A stretch of DNA of 34,337 nt from a virus. Positions 13,665-20,726 of this stretch are shown one piece after another. Both the position numbers and the translations under genes were made by a program. Below the pieces are notes generated by a model. It did no database searches. It saw only the letters and a program-made list of their open reading frames with translations, and was not told the DNA's origin. Location: positions 1 through 34,337 of IMG/VR virus record IMGVR_UViG_3300048905_000027, one strand, 5' to 3'. Positions within the stretch are counted from its first letter, which is position 1; each line of letters starts with the position of its first letter.

Positions 13665-15089
13665 CTAGACCAGCGTTACGCTGATATTGTCAGCGGCGAT
13701 CGTCGGGATCTGATCGATATGCGCGGTCAAGTCATTGAGCGTCGGTAGCACAGCCTTGATAGAACCGCTGGCGAAGGTCTGCGATTTGCTCACGGCATAG
13801 GTTCCGATGCCACCCGTGCCCGATCCGAGCGCGGTGATGACAGTCCCGTCCAGGATACCGCTTCCGGTCAAGGTCTGGCCTACCGCAAGCGTGCCGCTCG
13901 CGACGGACGTTACCGTCATGACCGTGGCTGAGATCGAGGCGGTAACCGACGCCGCGGGCGCGTTGGGCGATCCGATCAGGATGCTGACAATCCGCGCCCA
14001 GCCGCCCAGCGACGCGATGCCGGCATAGAAGCGGCTGGCAAATACGGTCGATCCGATCGCTGCGGCATCTCCGCCATCCTCGCCCGCGAACGCCGCAATG
14101 ATCGCATTCTGAATTTGGGTGGATGCATCGGCCGGCACCGTGGCACTGTTGAAGATCTGCACCGCGAAGATCACCGGCAATGATGCGGCGGTCTGGAAAG
14201 TGACATTGTAGCTCGGATATGGCGTCTGATATCCGCTGTTAGTATCCTGCACCGCCACGGTCGTGTTGCCGGTATAGCCGCAGCCTGGGCTTTTTTTCGA
14301 CCATATGGCCTTGGCGACGTCCGCCGGCACGCCGCCAGCCACGGCGACATAGAGCGAGCGCGCGGCGATCGAGATTCCGCCCACGGTGACCGGCGAGGCG
14401 GTCGGGTTTTCGGTCACATAGGCATCCAGCACGCCGTCGACATTAAGTACGGCCGCCCGGACCGCCGGCAGCGTGCCGGCCGAATTGAGTGCCACCGATG
14501 CCGCCCGCCGGATCTCGAATGCATCCCGGCTTTCGACGTCGCGGCCGACCGCGCCATCGGTGCTGTTCGTGATAGCATCCCAGCCCGGCACAGTGCGGTA
14601 GATCGCATTGAGCGTGCCCGCCGGGCAAATGATGGGCCCAGGCACGACGCATGCGAATTGTACATCGACCGTGCCGCTTGATCCGATCGAAGCGGCGGCA
14701 AGGCTCGAGTAAATATTGCCGTCCGCGGCGAGCGCAAGCGATCCGGCCGGGATCGCCGTGCCGGTCAGGCCAGTGAGCGTGGCCGTGACGACGGTCGACT
14801 CTGCCGGGTTTCGATCCAGGAAGTAGATCCGGCCGATCGCATCCTGCATGCGACCCGAAGCAAAGTCGGGATTGGTCTGGTTGCTGTAGTAGAGCAGGAG
14901 ATCGTTATAGGCGCCGATGATCGCGGTGAGCGACGAAACCAGCTGCCCCTGGGGCGTGTCGAGCGCCTCGTTAAGATTGCCGCCGAACGCCGCCTGGAAA
15001 TCTGCCCAGACGCCGGCCATGATATCGGCTTCAGATGGCGCAACGAACCCCTGCGGACCTAGCGAGGGAACGGGGACATTCGTGCTCAT
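13665..15089 (-). CDS. Baseplate J-like protein with inserted beta module
   Basis: A 474-residue wedge protein of the baseplate J/gp47 family. N-terminal features include [20 protein letters not shown] and a [20 protein letters not shown] motif, followed by the [15 protein letters not shown] segment; the core runs on through [19 protein letters not shown] and the [13 protein letters not shown] strands. It forms the baseplate wedge that triggers sheath contraction. Residues 382-446 are an extra domain ([20 protein letters not shown]) also present in the sheath protein, inserted shortly before the C-terminus. GGGAGGG precedes the ATG. A run of seven A in the coding strand near the middle is in frame and unremarkable. 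Confidence 0.9.
   Translation of the reverse strand: MSTNVPVPSLGPQGFVAPSEADIMAGVWADFQAAFGGNLNEALDTPQGQLVSSLTAIIGAYNDLLLYYSNQTNPDFASGRMQDAIGRIYFLDRNPAESTVVTATLTGLTGTAIPAGSLALAADGNIYSSLAAASIGSSGTVDVQFACVVPGPIICPAGTLNAIYRTVPGWDAITNSTDGAVGRDVESRDAFEIRRAASVALNSAGTLPAVRAAVLNVDGVLDAYVTENPTASPVTVGGISIAARSLYVAVAGGVPADVAKAIWSKKSPGCGYTGNTTVAVQDTNSGYQTPYPSYNVTFQTAASLPVIFAVQIFNSATVPADASTQIQNAIIAAFAGEDGGDAAAIGSTVFASRFYAGIASLGGWARIVSILIGSPNAPAASVTASISATVMTVTSVASGTLAVGQTLTGSGILDGTVITALGSGTGGIGTYAVSKSQTFASGSIKAVLPTLNDLTAHIDQIPTIAADNISVTLV
13752..13946 (-). repeat. Beta module shared with the tail sheath (copy in baseplate J)
   Basis: It encodes residues 382-446 of baseplate J. The segment [20 protein letters not shown] followed by [20 protein letters not shown] aligns almost position by position with residues 157-221 of the sheath protein. 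It is a domain-scale duplication, not an exact nucleotide repeat. Confidence 0.75.
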
Positions 15090-15106
15090 CAGCCCTCCCT
15101 ATCATC

Positions 15107-15508
15107 TTAATGTCGGCTTGTGGAATCCGCCTTGGTGACCGGCATGCCGACGCCTTCCGCATCCAGGAGTTTCTTGCCGTGGCGCACGAACGGCGCATTG
15201 AGCCTGATCGCGCGACCGCGCTCTTTCAGCGATCGCTGATAGTCCACCCGGCAATCATAGACGCGGCAGACGAAAGGCTTGTTTTGCGAGTGGTGCAATT
15301 TGCAGCCGCCGGCCTCAAGATAGGTGCAGTTGCCATCCTTGCCTTTGCGCACGGCCAGGCGGCCGTTCACCATCTGGGTGCGCAGAAAGGTGGGATTGTC
15401 CTGCTCCGTCAAAAAGATCGTATCGCTATGGCAGCAAAGCGTGCAGCCAGCGCAATTAAGCGGTGGCAGGTGATCGGCGTTCCAGTTCTCGGGCCGGTCT
15501 ACTGGCAT
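15107..15508 (-). CDS. CxxCxxCC (YkgJ-like) metal-cluster protein
   Basis: A 133-residue protein with the exact CxxCxxCC signature (CAGCTLCC) near its N-terminus, followed by GNCTYLEAGGCKLHHSQNKP and FVCRVYDCR. This is the putative zinc- or iron-chelating family (PF03692 type) to which YkgJ and the flagellin lysine methylase FliB belong. The start is the ATG at 15508 (AGGA upstream, 10-nt overlap with the previous gene); an ATG at 15532 has no ribosome site. It sits between a Sec-exported beta-helix protein and baseplate J, an unusual place for a likely enzyme; a role in modifying or maturing a tail protein is a guess. Confidence 0.85.
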   Translation of the reverse strand: MPVDRPENWNADHLPPLNCAGCTLCCHSDTIFLTEQDNPTFLRTQMVNGRLAVRKGKDGNCTYLEAGGCKLHHSQNKPFVCRVYDCRVDYQRSLKERGRAIRLNAPFVRHGKKLLDAEGVGMPVTKADSTSRH

Positions 15509-17187
15509 GATGCTGAATTCCTGATCGTCCATCCAGACGGAGTACCGATGCCGCCCGCGCCGAGCGTGCAGATATTGTCGGCGAAATAGCCATTGGTGAA
15601 AACGCCGCTTGATAGAATGGCGCCCGCCTTATCGGACAGGTTGTTTTCGGTCAGATTTACGTTGTCGGCGCCCTGGCTCAAATTAAGCGCATTATAGACG
15701 TTTGCCTGCGCTCCGCCGTTGAAAGTGATGTGCGTGTAGATCGCATTCGTGATCGGCGAACATGGCGTGCAGGACTGGAAAATCCCTTGCTGTGTAACGT
15801 GATCGGTGGCCGTGATATAGGCCATGATGTGATTATAGACCGCCGGCAGATTGGTCATCTGATTGAAATCAGGGTGAGCACCGCAGCAATAAACGACGTT
15901 CCGAACGGTTGCATTCAACACGACGAAAGCATTCTGGAAACTATCGGCGTTGATGCCGTCGACCGTATAGTTGCGGCCGAGCGCGATCTTGTTTTGAGCG
16001 TTGAAGATGCTGCCGATAGACGCATCGGTCCAATATGTGCCGCCCTTGAATGGACCGCCGATGACATTGATCGGATAATCGCATGCGGTCGTTCCCGCAC
16101 CGCTGCCGCCGGTGCCGCAGGTGGCCGATGCGATCCAATCCGTGTTGTCGATCCAGATGGCATTATTGTTCGAAGTGGCGCTCGCATTGACCATGTGCGG
16201 GCCAGCGATCGTCAAGTTCCTGAAATGCGTATATTGAACATAGGCGCCTCTATTGTCGCCCCAGCTGTTGATGATCGTGTTCGCCTTGGCAGCCCCCGGG
16301 CAGGCAGTAATCGTCCACCAGCCGGTTGAGACCGTCTTATAGGTCGTTACCGTGTTCGGGTTGAGATTCCACTTGCCCTCCTGCAGGCAGACTTCCTGAT
16401 TTTGAAAGTTCGACGTGATCTTGTCGCGGGCGCCGATGACGGTGGCGCAGGGGTGCGCGCTATCGAGGCAGCTGTTGCTATCGCTGACAACGACGCCGGT
16501 CCCGCCTACCCAATAGCGCGTCGGGCTATAATTCGCGGTCAGGAAAAGCGAAAAGCGGCCCTTGGCGGTGCTGTTCTGGTAAAGATTCTCAATGCCGTCA
16601 TCTGGCCCCTGCAACACGACCGGCTGGCCATTGGTCGGAATTCCAGTAGCGCGGAGCTCGGTAAATTGATTGGTGCCATAGGATCCTTGCGCGAGATCGA
16701 CGCAATATTCCGGAACGGTGCCGTTCGTTCGATTATTGGTCGTTTGGGTCGTGACGTCGACCGCCGTTCCATTGTCAGCCTGAAACGTCACCTTGGTCAT
16801 GGCGTTCTTGATGCCGATCGCATATTCGGCCGCGTTCGGCTTGTGCCAGGCATAGACGCAAACCCGGTTATCGGTGGCCGTCACGCCCTGCCGCGGCACC
16901 ATATCCCACTGCATGATGACTTCGGTGTTATCGCCACTGCCGACAACGCCTGGCACCGTCGTCGGGCCCCATGATCCAACGGTTGCCGATCCGGGCGTGA
17001 GCACTGGCACGCCGGGCGTTGGCGTAGGGGTAGGCGTCGGCGTGGGCGTAGGCGTCGTATCGGGCTGGCCGAACGACTGGATGATGCCGCCATGATAGCC
17101 AGGAAGGTGCGGGCTGGCCGCTGCGGCCGTATTGATCAACGCGACTGCACTGATGCCGCATAGGAGGGAGATCGCCCTTTTTCTCAT
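15499..17187 (-). CDS. Secreted beta-helix protein with Thr-Pro linker (tail-spike-like)
   Basis: A 562-residue protein: signal peptide at 1-24 (MRKRAISLLCGISAVALINT, cleavage AAA/S), then SPHLPGYHGGIIQSFG, a Thr-Pro repeat linker at 45-58, a beta-sandwich-like domain (about 65-225), and a C-terminal right-handed beta-helix (about 230-562) with turns such as GAYVQYTHFRNLTIAGPH, NYTVDGINADSFQNAFVV and NLTENNLSDKAGAIL. This architecture fits a polysaccharide-binding or -cleaving spike. The PGY motif after cleavage is shared with the next exported gene. Cysteine pairs (CLDSAHPC, CCGAHPD, CTPC) are numerous, consistent with an oxidising compartment outside the cytoplasm. Confidence 0.75.
   Translation of the reverse strand: MRKRAISLLCGISAVALINTAAAASPHLPGYHGGIIQSFGQPDTTPTPTPTPTPTPTPGVPVLTPGSATVGSWGPTTVPGVVGSGDNTEVIMQWDMVPRQGVTATDNRVCVYAWHKPNAAEYAIGIKNAMTKVTFQADNGTAVDVTTQTTNNRTNGTVPEYCVDLAQGSYGTNQFTELRATGIPTNGQPVVLQGPDDGIENLYQNSTAKGRFSLFLTANYSPTRYWVGGTGVVVSDSNSCLDSAHPCATVIGARDKITSNFQNQEVCLQEGKWNLNPNTVTTYKTVSTGWWTITACPGAAKANTIINSWGDNRGAYVQYTHFRNLTIAGPHMVNASATSNNNAIWIDNTDWIASATCGTGGSGAGTTACDYPINVIGGPFKGGTYWTDASIGSIFNAQNKIALGRNYTVDGINADSFQNAFVVLNATVRNVVYCCGAHPDFNQMTNLPAVYNHIMAYITATDHVTQQGIFQSCTPCSPITNAIYTHITFNGGAQANVYNALNLSQGADNVNLTENNLSDKAGAILSSGVFTNGYFADNICTLGAGGIGTPSGWTIRNSASCQ
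17014..17055. repeat. Hexanucleotide tandem repeat encoding a Thr-Pro linker
   Basis: About seven copies of a GGCGTN unit on the plus strand (GGCGTC, GGCGTG, GGCGTA, with one GGGGTA) encode (TP)7 in the beta-helix protein. Such arrays can change length by slippage. A matching array lies at 19109-19147 in the same orientation. Confidence 0.85.
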
Positions 17188-17188
17188 C

Positions 17189-18199
17189 TCAATAAGTCCA
17201 TGCTATGCAGATCGCGCCGTCGCCGCCGATACCTGCCCCATTACTTCCGAGCGCCGATGTTGAACCGCCGCCGGCGCCACCGCCGCCTTGGCCGCCATTG
17301 CCCGGAATGTCGCCGGCATCGGATGCACCGCCGCCACCGCCAGAGCCCATCGTGCCGCCGCACAGTGATGTATCGGTTCCACCATCGCCGCCGTCGCCCT
17401 CGGATACGGCCGAGCCTTGCGTGCCGCCGCCGCCGCCGCCGCCGTTAATACCGTTGGTTGCCGCCGATACGCCGTTGACCGATCCCGCACCCGCACCGGC
17501 TCCAGCATTGTTCAAGCCGCCATTGGCACCGGCCGTATCCGAGGTTGCGGTACCGCCAGCCGTGCTCGATCCGCCATTCGATCCGCCGCCGCCGGATCCC
17601 GAGCGGAACGCTGTCGCGCCATTGCCGCCAGCCTTACCGGTGCCGCTGATGCCGGCCGCGCCACCGCCGCCGCCACCGCCGCGGTTGCCGGTTCCGGTCG
17701 AGCCGGTGCCGCCTGCGCCTCCGCTCGAGCATGTGCCGGTCGATCCCGTGCCAGCTGCGCCAGCCGTGACCGTGGCAGCGTTGCCGCCGGCGCCAGCCTG
17801 GACGATCGTCGCATTGGTCGTATCCTTCAGGAAGGTAGCCAGGCTGCTGCCGCCCGTCCCGATCTGGATGGTAAGCGTGCCGCCGGCGACGAAACCGGAA
17901 AAGCCGGTCGTGGCCTGGCAGAAAGCCCCGCCGCCGCCGCCTGCGCCCGAACGGGTATTCGCAACGCCAGCTGCGCCATTGCCGCCGGCGCCGAGCGCAT
18001 AGACGCCGGTTACGCTGGTGAACGTGGCCGGGATCGGGATTGATGTCGCCGTGGGACCGAATACGTCATAATGCAGCGTTGCCACGCTGCGCGTGCCGAA
18101 ATTCATCACGCCGGCGCGATAGCCCGGCATGGGCGGGTTGGCGTTGACTGCGGTGCCGACCAGGGCGGCGAGAGCCGCAAAAAAGCGCAGGCGCTTCAT
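17189..18199 (-). CDS. Secreted glycine-rich adhesin-like protein
   Basis: A 336-residue protein with a signal peptide (MKRLRFFAALAALVGTAVNA/NP) followed by NPPMPGYRAGVMNFGT. A short beta segment (about 40-80) precedes a long glycine-rich region (about 80-330) of GG-x-GG and NGGGGGGG runs, ending ICIAWTY. Comparable Gly-rich domains in phage adhesins (T4-like S16 gp38 and the glycine-rich tail fibre tips) pack as polyglycine II helices and carry receptor loops. The glycine-rich domain also occurs in the neck fusion at 29460-31436. The long plus-strand Pro-rich ORF opposite is an artefact of GGN codons. Confidence 0.8.
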   Translation of the reverse strand: MKRLRFFAALAALVGTAVNANPPMPGYRAGVMNFGTRSVATLHYDVFGPTATSIPIPATFTSVTGVYALGAGGNGAAGVANTRSGAGGGGGAFCQATTGFSGFVAGGTLTIQIGTGGSSLATFLKDTTNATIVQAGAGGNAATVTAGAAGTGSTGTCSSGGAGGTGSTGTGNRGGGGGGGAAGISGTGKAGGNGATAFRSGSGGGGSNGGSSTAGGTATSDTAGANGGLNNAGAGAGAGSVNGVSAATNGINGGGGGGGTQGSAVSEGDGGDGGTDTSLCGGTMGSGGGGGASDAGDIPGNGGQGGGGAGGGSTSALGSNGAGIGGDGAICIAWTY

Positions 18200-18203
18200 G
18201 CGC

Positions 18204-19046
18204 TTAAATCTTGGTTTTCTGGATGCAGGTGATCACGCCGGCCGCGCCGTAGGCATAGATCGTATTGGTTTGCGGAACGGGAAAAGGATAGTTCACGCCG
18301 CCCGTGTCGAATTCGAGATCGGCGGCATGTGCGCCGGTGCCAACCGTGGCCGATGCGAGCGCACTATCGCCGGATAGGCTGATGCCGACGCCGCCGGTCG
18401 TGAAATAGATTTCCTGCGAGATGATATTGGCCGTGGCTGGGCAGATCGACGCAACCGTATTGGTCGCAAGCAACGTCTTGGTGATCTTGCAGCCATTGGT
18501 GCCGCTCGAATCACATGCGCCGGTGCGCGGACTGTCGAGCACGCCACCGGTGCTGGTGGAAAGCAAGCGCGCATTCGTGCCATCGGTGCCCGCCATCATA
18601 TTGCCGAGCGTGCCGGCTGCGCTTCCAGCCGTGACAACCGCACCATTGCTTACGCGCAACCGGCCATCGGTCTGGCAGCTTAGGAAATTGTTTTGCGCGG
18701 TCGTATAGGACGGAGTGGACGTGGTGACCGCGCAAAGGCCGAGCATGCCATTGCTGCCCGACGTGGTGCTGCCCCCGGCCTTGGTGAGCGACGTCAGCGC
18801 AGTGTCGAGATTGAGCGCATGCAGGTTGATCGTGTTTGCGCCAGGCGTCGCGCTGGCCGCGCCGAGCACTTCGGCGCCGGTCGAATCAATGATCACGTTC
18901 TTGTCGGATTGCACGCCGGCGCCGAGATCTTTCGACGCCTTGGCAATCGTGGTGCCGGTCGCATCCTTCACCAGGAAATTGTCCGCCGCGTAGGCAGGCG
19001 AAAGCGCGAGCAACGCCAGCGCGAAAGCAATTATCTTGGCGTTCAT
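18204..19046 (-). CDS. Secreted beta-rich tail-fibre-like protein
   Basis: A 280-residue protein with a clean signal peptide MNAKIIAFALALLALSPAYA/AD. I chose the ATG at 19046 because AAGGGG lies 7 nt upstream and it gives the signal peptide directly; an ATGA overlap start at 19064 would add six residues (MTKGLT) in front. The mature part is beta-rich and low in charge, with a LSCQTDGRLRVSNG segment resembling the DGQR/GLLRV unit of the exported fibre at 8923-10143. The C-terminus reads TNTIYAYGAAGVITCIQKTK. It is the third exported protein in a row behind the gp25-like gene. Confidence 0.7.
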   Translation of the reverse strand: MNAKIIAFALALLALSPAYAADNFLVKDATGTTIAKASKDLGAGVQSDKNVIIDSTGAEVLGAASATPGANTINLHALNLDTALTSLTKAGGSTTSGSNGMLGLCAVTTSTPSYTTAQNNFLSCQTDGRLRVSNGAVVTAGSAAGTLGNMMAGTDGTNARLLSTSTGGVLDSPRTGACDSSGTNGCKITKTLLATNTVASICPATANIISQEIYFTTGGVGISLSGDSALASATVGTGAHAADLEFDTGGVNYPFPVPQTNTIYAYGAAGVITCIQKTKI

Positions 19047-19060
19047 GGTAAGCCCCTTCG

Positions 19061-19549
19061 TCATATCAGCGGGTTTCCTGGGATCGAGAAATCAAGGATG
19101 CCGACGCTCGGCGTAGGCGTGGGAGTAGGCGTTGGCGTCGGCGTGGGCGAAATCGCCGGATTGGTCGACCGCGCGAGCGGATCCGGTTGCGGGTTGAGCG
19201 GAATGATCACGGTCTCGCCGCTGCTCAATTTGACCTGGACTTGGCCGCCCACTTCGCGATCGCGGCCGACGAAAGTCAGGAAAACTTGCGCACTCACCAC
19301 ATTCGGCACGCGCAGCGCCGCGGCAACCAGCTGGGCTTTGAGCAGCTGGATCGGCTGGGACTTGCCCAGGATCTGATCAAAATAGCGGATGCCCAGCGTG
19401 GTATCGTAATAGAGCTCGCCCATGAACAGGCGGCAAGCCGATGCGACGTCCTGCAAAGCGGCGTAAGGCTCGCTTGCCATCGCGATGTTTCCCGCAACGT
19501 CGAGTGCGAGATCCCAGTCCGTTCGATCGAGCAAGAGCGTGTCCGGCAT
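19061..19549 (-). CDS. gp25-like baseplate wedge protein with Thr-Pro tail
   Basis: A 162-residue protein. The first about 115 residues match gp25/GpW-type baseplate proteins of contractile phages: LLLDRTDWDLALDVAGNIAM, PYAALQDVASACRLFMGELY, YYDTTLGIRYFDQILGK and AALRVPNVVSAQVFL. It bridges wedge and sheath initiation. The family normally ends soon after the last strand; here a linker (LNPQPDPLARSTNPAIS), 13 residues of alternating Pro-Thr and SVGILDFSIPGNPLI are added. The gene is the first minus-strand gene left of the embedded plus-strand cassette. The start at 19549 has a weak ribosome site. Confidence 0.85.
   Translation of the reverse strand: MPDTLLLDRTDWDLALDVAGNIAMASEPYAALQDVASACRLFMGELYYDTTLGIRYFDQILGKSQPIQLLKAQLVAAALRVPNVVSAQVFLTFVGRDREVGGQVQVKLSSGETVIIPLNPQPDPLARSTNPAISPTPTPTPTPTPTPSVGILDFSIPGNPLI
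19109..19147. repeat. Second hexanucleotide repeat encoding a Pro-Thr linker
   Basis: The same GGCGTN-type hexamer array as at 17014-17055, in the same orientation, encoding PTPTPTPTPTPTP near the C-terminus of the gp25-like protein. The two arrays lie about 2.1 kb apart and flank the two exported-protein genes 17189-18199 and 18204-19046. Confidence 0.85.
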
Positions 19550-19554
19550 GGCTG

Positions 19555-19565
19555 GTGATTATCAC
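19555..19565. promoter_or_regulatory. Short palindrome upstream of the gp25-like gene
   Basis: GTGATTATCAC is a perfect 11-bp palindrome directly upstream of the leftward gene, and its complement includes GATAAT, a possible -10. There is no good -35 at the right distance, so a leftward promoter here is only a possibility. Confidence 0.25.
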
Positions 19566-19587
19566 GGCATCGGAATTCTGAAAATGC

Positions 19588-19614
19588 GCTTGCATCGTTA
19601 TGCGTTCTGTAATA
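19588..19614 (+). promoter_or_regulatory. Second copy of the early promoter/operator element
   Basis: TATGCGTTCTGTAATA at 19599-19614 matches TATGCGTTTTATAATA at 597-612 in 14 of 16 positions, and both are preceded by CTTGCA (one-base difference in spacing). The -10-like hexamer is TGTAAT at 19608-19613. A degenerate opposite arm, AAAATGCG, lies at 19581-19588. The element precedes the plus-strand cassette starting at 19665, so both early blocks are likely under the same regulator. Confidence 0.6.
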
Positions 19615-19664
19615 GACCGATGACATCACCGGCGAATGTGCCGACCTGATCGAGGGAGAACGAA

Positions 19665-19886
19665 ATGCGCGGCTATCATCTCATTATTCACGAAGCGACG
19701 GGCGTTACCGACGTGGCCGATCTGGATGAGATCGAAGACACGATGCGGCACGCGGTGTTTCATTCCACCTTGGATTGGCAGACGCGCGAGCAGCTGCATC
19801 AAGGCGCGCGCGAGGCGTGGGAGGTCGTGCAGATCATGCGCGATCCTGCGGCGATGGCTGCGGCCCTCGGCATGGGTGCCGAATAA
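19665..19886 (+). CDS. Small hypothetical protein, first gene of the embedded early cassette
   Basis: A 73-residue protein with a strong ribosome site (GAGGGAGAA, 19653-19661) before the ATG. It is acidic and helical (DVADLDEIEDTMRHAVFHST, REAWEVVQIMRDPAAMAAAL). No family recognised. It lies about 50 bp behind the -10 of the shared early promoter element and overlaps the next start by one base (TAATG). Confidence 0.7.
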   Translation: MRGYHLIIHEATGVTDVADLDEIEDTMRHAVFHSTLDWQTREQLHQGAREAWEVVQIMRDPAAMAAALGMGAE

Positions 19887-20131
19887 TGGGGAAACCCATC
19901 ACTCTGGCGAACTGTTCGCTTAACGAGTTTCCGAAGGTTATGCGCCGCGGCTTGCACCCGACGCGCGAGCGCAGCGCGCTGATCTTCGCCGCAGGCGCGC
20001 TCAATAATTGTAAACTCTTGAAGGATCTCGGATCGCAGGAGCGATCGACTTTCTATGACGGAATGGTCGCGGCAGGCCATCTCGAAGAAAATCCCTATTG
20101 GCCGCGACACAGCAAAAATGGAACCGATTGA
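19886..20131 (+). CDS. Small hypothetical protein
   Basis: An 81-residue protein from the ATG at 19886. Mixed composition with two Cys (LANCSLNEF, LNNCKLLKDL) and a helical LHPTRERSALIFAAGALNN stretch. No recognisable motif. Its stop TGA overlaps the following ATG by one base. A longer upstream frame has no ribosome site. Confidence 0.6.
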   Translation: MGKPITLANCSLNEFPKVMRRGLHPTRERSALIFAAGALNNCKLLKDLGSQERSTFYDGMVAAGHLEENPYWPRHSKNGTD

Positions 20132-20217
20132 TGGACGAAATTATCCATGTTGCCCCAGCATTGATCGGCATCGCCATTGTCGTGCTGGGCTCGCTTATCG
20201 CGAGGCTCAACCAATGA
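20131..20217 (+). CDS. 28-residue single-helix membrane microprotein
   Basis: An ORF of 28 codons reading MDEIIHVAPALIGIAIVVLG followed by SLIARLNQ. It is essentially one membrane helix with an acidic head and a short basic tail. It starts on the last base of the previous stop (TGATG) and ends in an ATGA, fitting the coupled pattern of the cassette, which is the main reason to believe it is translated. The ATG in that ATGA opens only a 12-codon frame; the next clear gene starts at 20245. Confidence 0.55.
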   Translation: MDEIIHVAPALIGIAIVVLGSLIARLNQ

Positions 20218-20244
20218 GCGATATCAACCTGAAGGAAGCCTGCA

Positions 20245-20550
20245 ATGGGTGAAGCCGCCGAAATGATGCTGGACGGCACCTGCTGTTCGTCTTGCGGCGA
20301 ATATCTAGGCGGGAACGAAGGCTATCCGGTGCAATGCGCATCATGCCGCCACGATGACAAATATGCGCCGCGCGTGCCTCGGTTCAACCGCTATGCCATC
20401 AAGGATGCACCGAAGCCGCCGCCGACCGGCGATAAGCTGATCGTCAACGGCAAGATGGCCTGCCCCTATTGCGCCAAGCGCGTGAAGGTCATCGGCATGG
20501 GAGACCATCTGCTCACGCGCCATCGCGACAAACTGGAAGCGACGCCATGA
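20245..20550 (+). CDS. Double zinc-finger protein
   Basis: A 101-residue protein (AAGGAAG upstream). The first site has CCSSCGEYLGG followed by CASCRHDD (two Cys pairs, zinc ribbon type); the second is CPYCAKRVKVIGMGDHLLTRH, a C2H2-like finger near the C-terminus. It resembles the C-terminal finger of the protein at 5768-6208 (CPCCNRSFVKLAQHMATKH), suggesting that the two early blocks carry related fingers. Likely nucleic-acid binding. Confidence 0.75.
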   Translation: MGEAAEMMLDGTCCSSCGEYLGGNEGYPVQCASCRHDDKYAPRVPRFNRYAIKDAPKPPPTGDKLIVNGKMACPYCAKRVKVIGMGDHLLTRHRDKLEATP

Positions 20551-20726
20551 CAGCCGCTGAATTCAAATCGATCCGCCAGCGCCTCGGGCTTTCGACGCGC
20601 CAGCTGGCCGATCGGCTGGGATTGGAGAGCAGCCGCACGATCCAGCGGATCGAGGCCGGCGAAGCGCAGCCGACGCGCATCATGGAACTGGCTATGTGGG
20701 CGCTTGCGGAAGGAGTCGCGCGGTGA
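20547..20726 (+). CDS. Second XRE-family helix-turn-helix regulator
   Basis: A 59-residue protein from the ATG of an ATGA overlap. LGLSTRQLADRLGLESSRTI then QRIEAGEAQPTRIME is a clear XRE helix-turn-helix covering most of the protein. It is the same length as the leftward regulator at 367-546 but differs in sequence, as CI/Cro pairs do, although the two genes lie 20 kb apart. It may act on the shared promoter element or on host genes. Confidence 0.8.
   Translation: MTAAEFKSIRQRLGLSTRQLADRLGLESSRTIQRIEAGEAQPTRIMELAMWALAEGVAR

Noticed and set aside
14291-14297. Run of seven A on the coding strand of baseplate J
   Set aside because: It is in frame as Lys-Lys within a conserved region; the neighbouring frames do not give a sensible second product, so frameshifting or slippage is not supported.
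17205-18002. Long plus-strand proline-rich ORF opposite the glycine-rich adhesin
   Set aside because: It is the complement of GGN-rich codons (read as Pro/Ala); no ribosome site, and the minus-strand gene has a signal peptide and a sensible domain layout.
17014-19147. Short repeats considered as a CRISPR array
   Set aside because: Units are contiguous 6-bp repeats within coding sequence, with no spacers, and they encode Thr-Pro linkers.
20214-20252. 12-codon ORF between the microprotein and the zinc-finger gene
   Set aside because: Too short to judge; more likely a spacer that carries the ribosome site of the next gene, although the ATGA coupling is intact.
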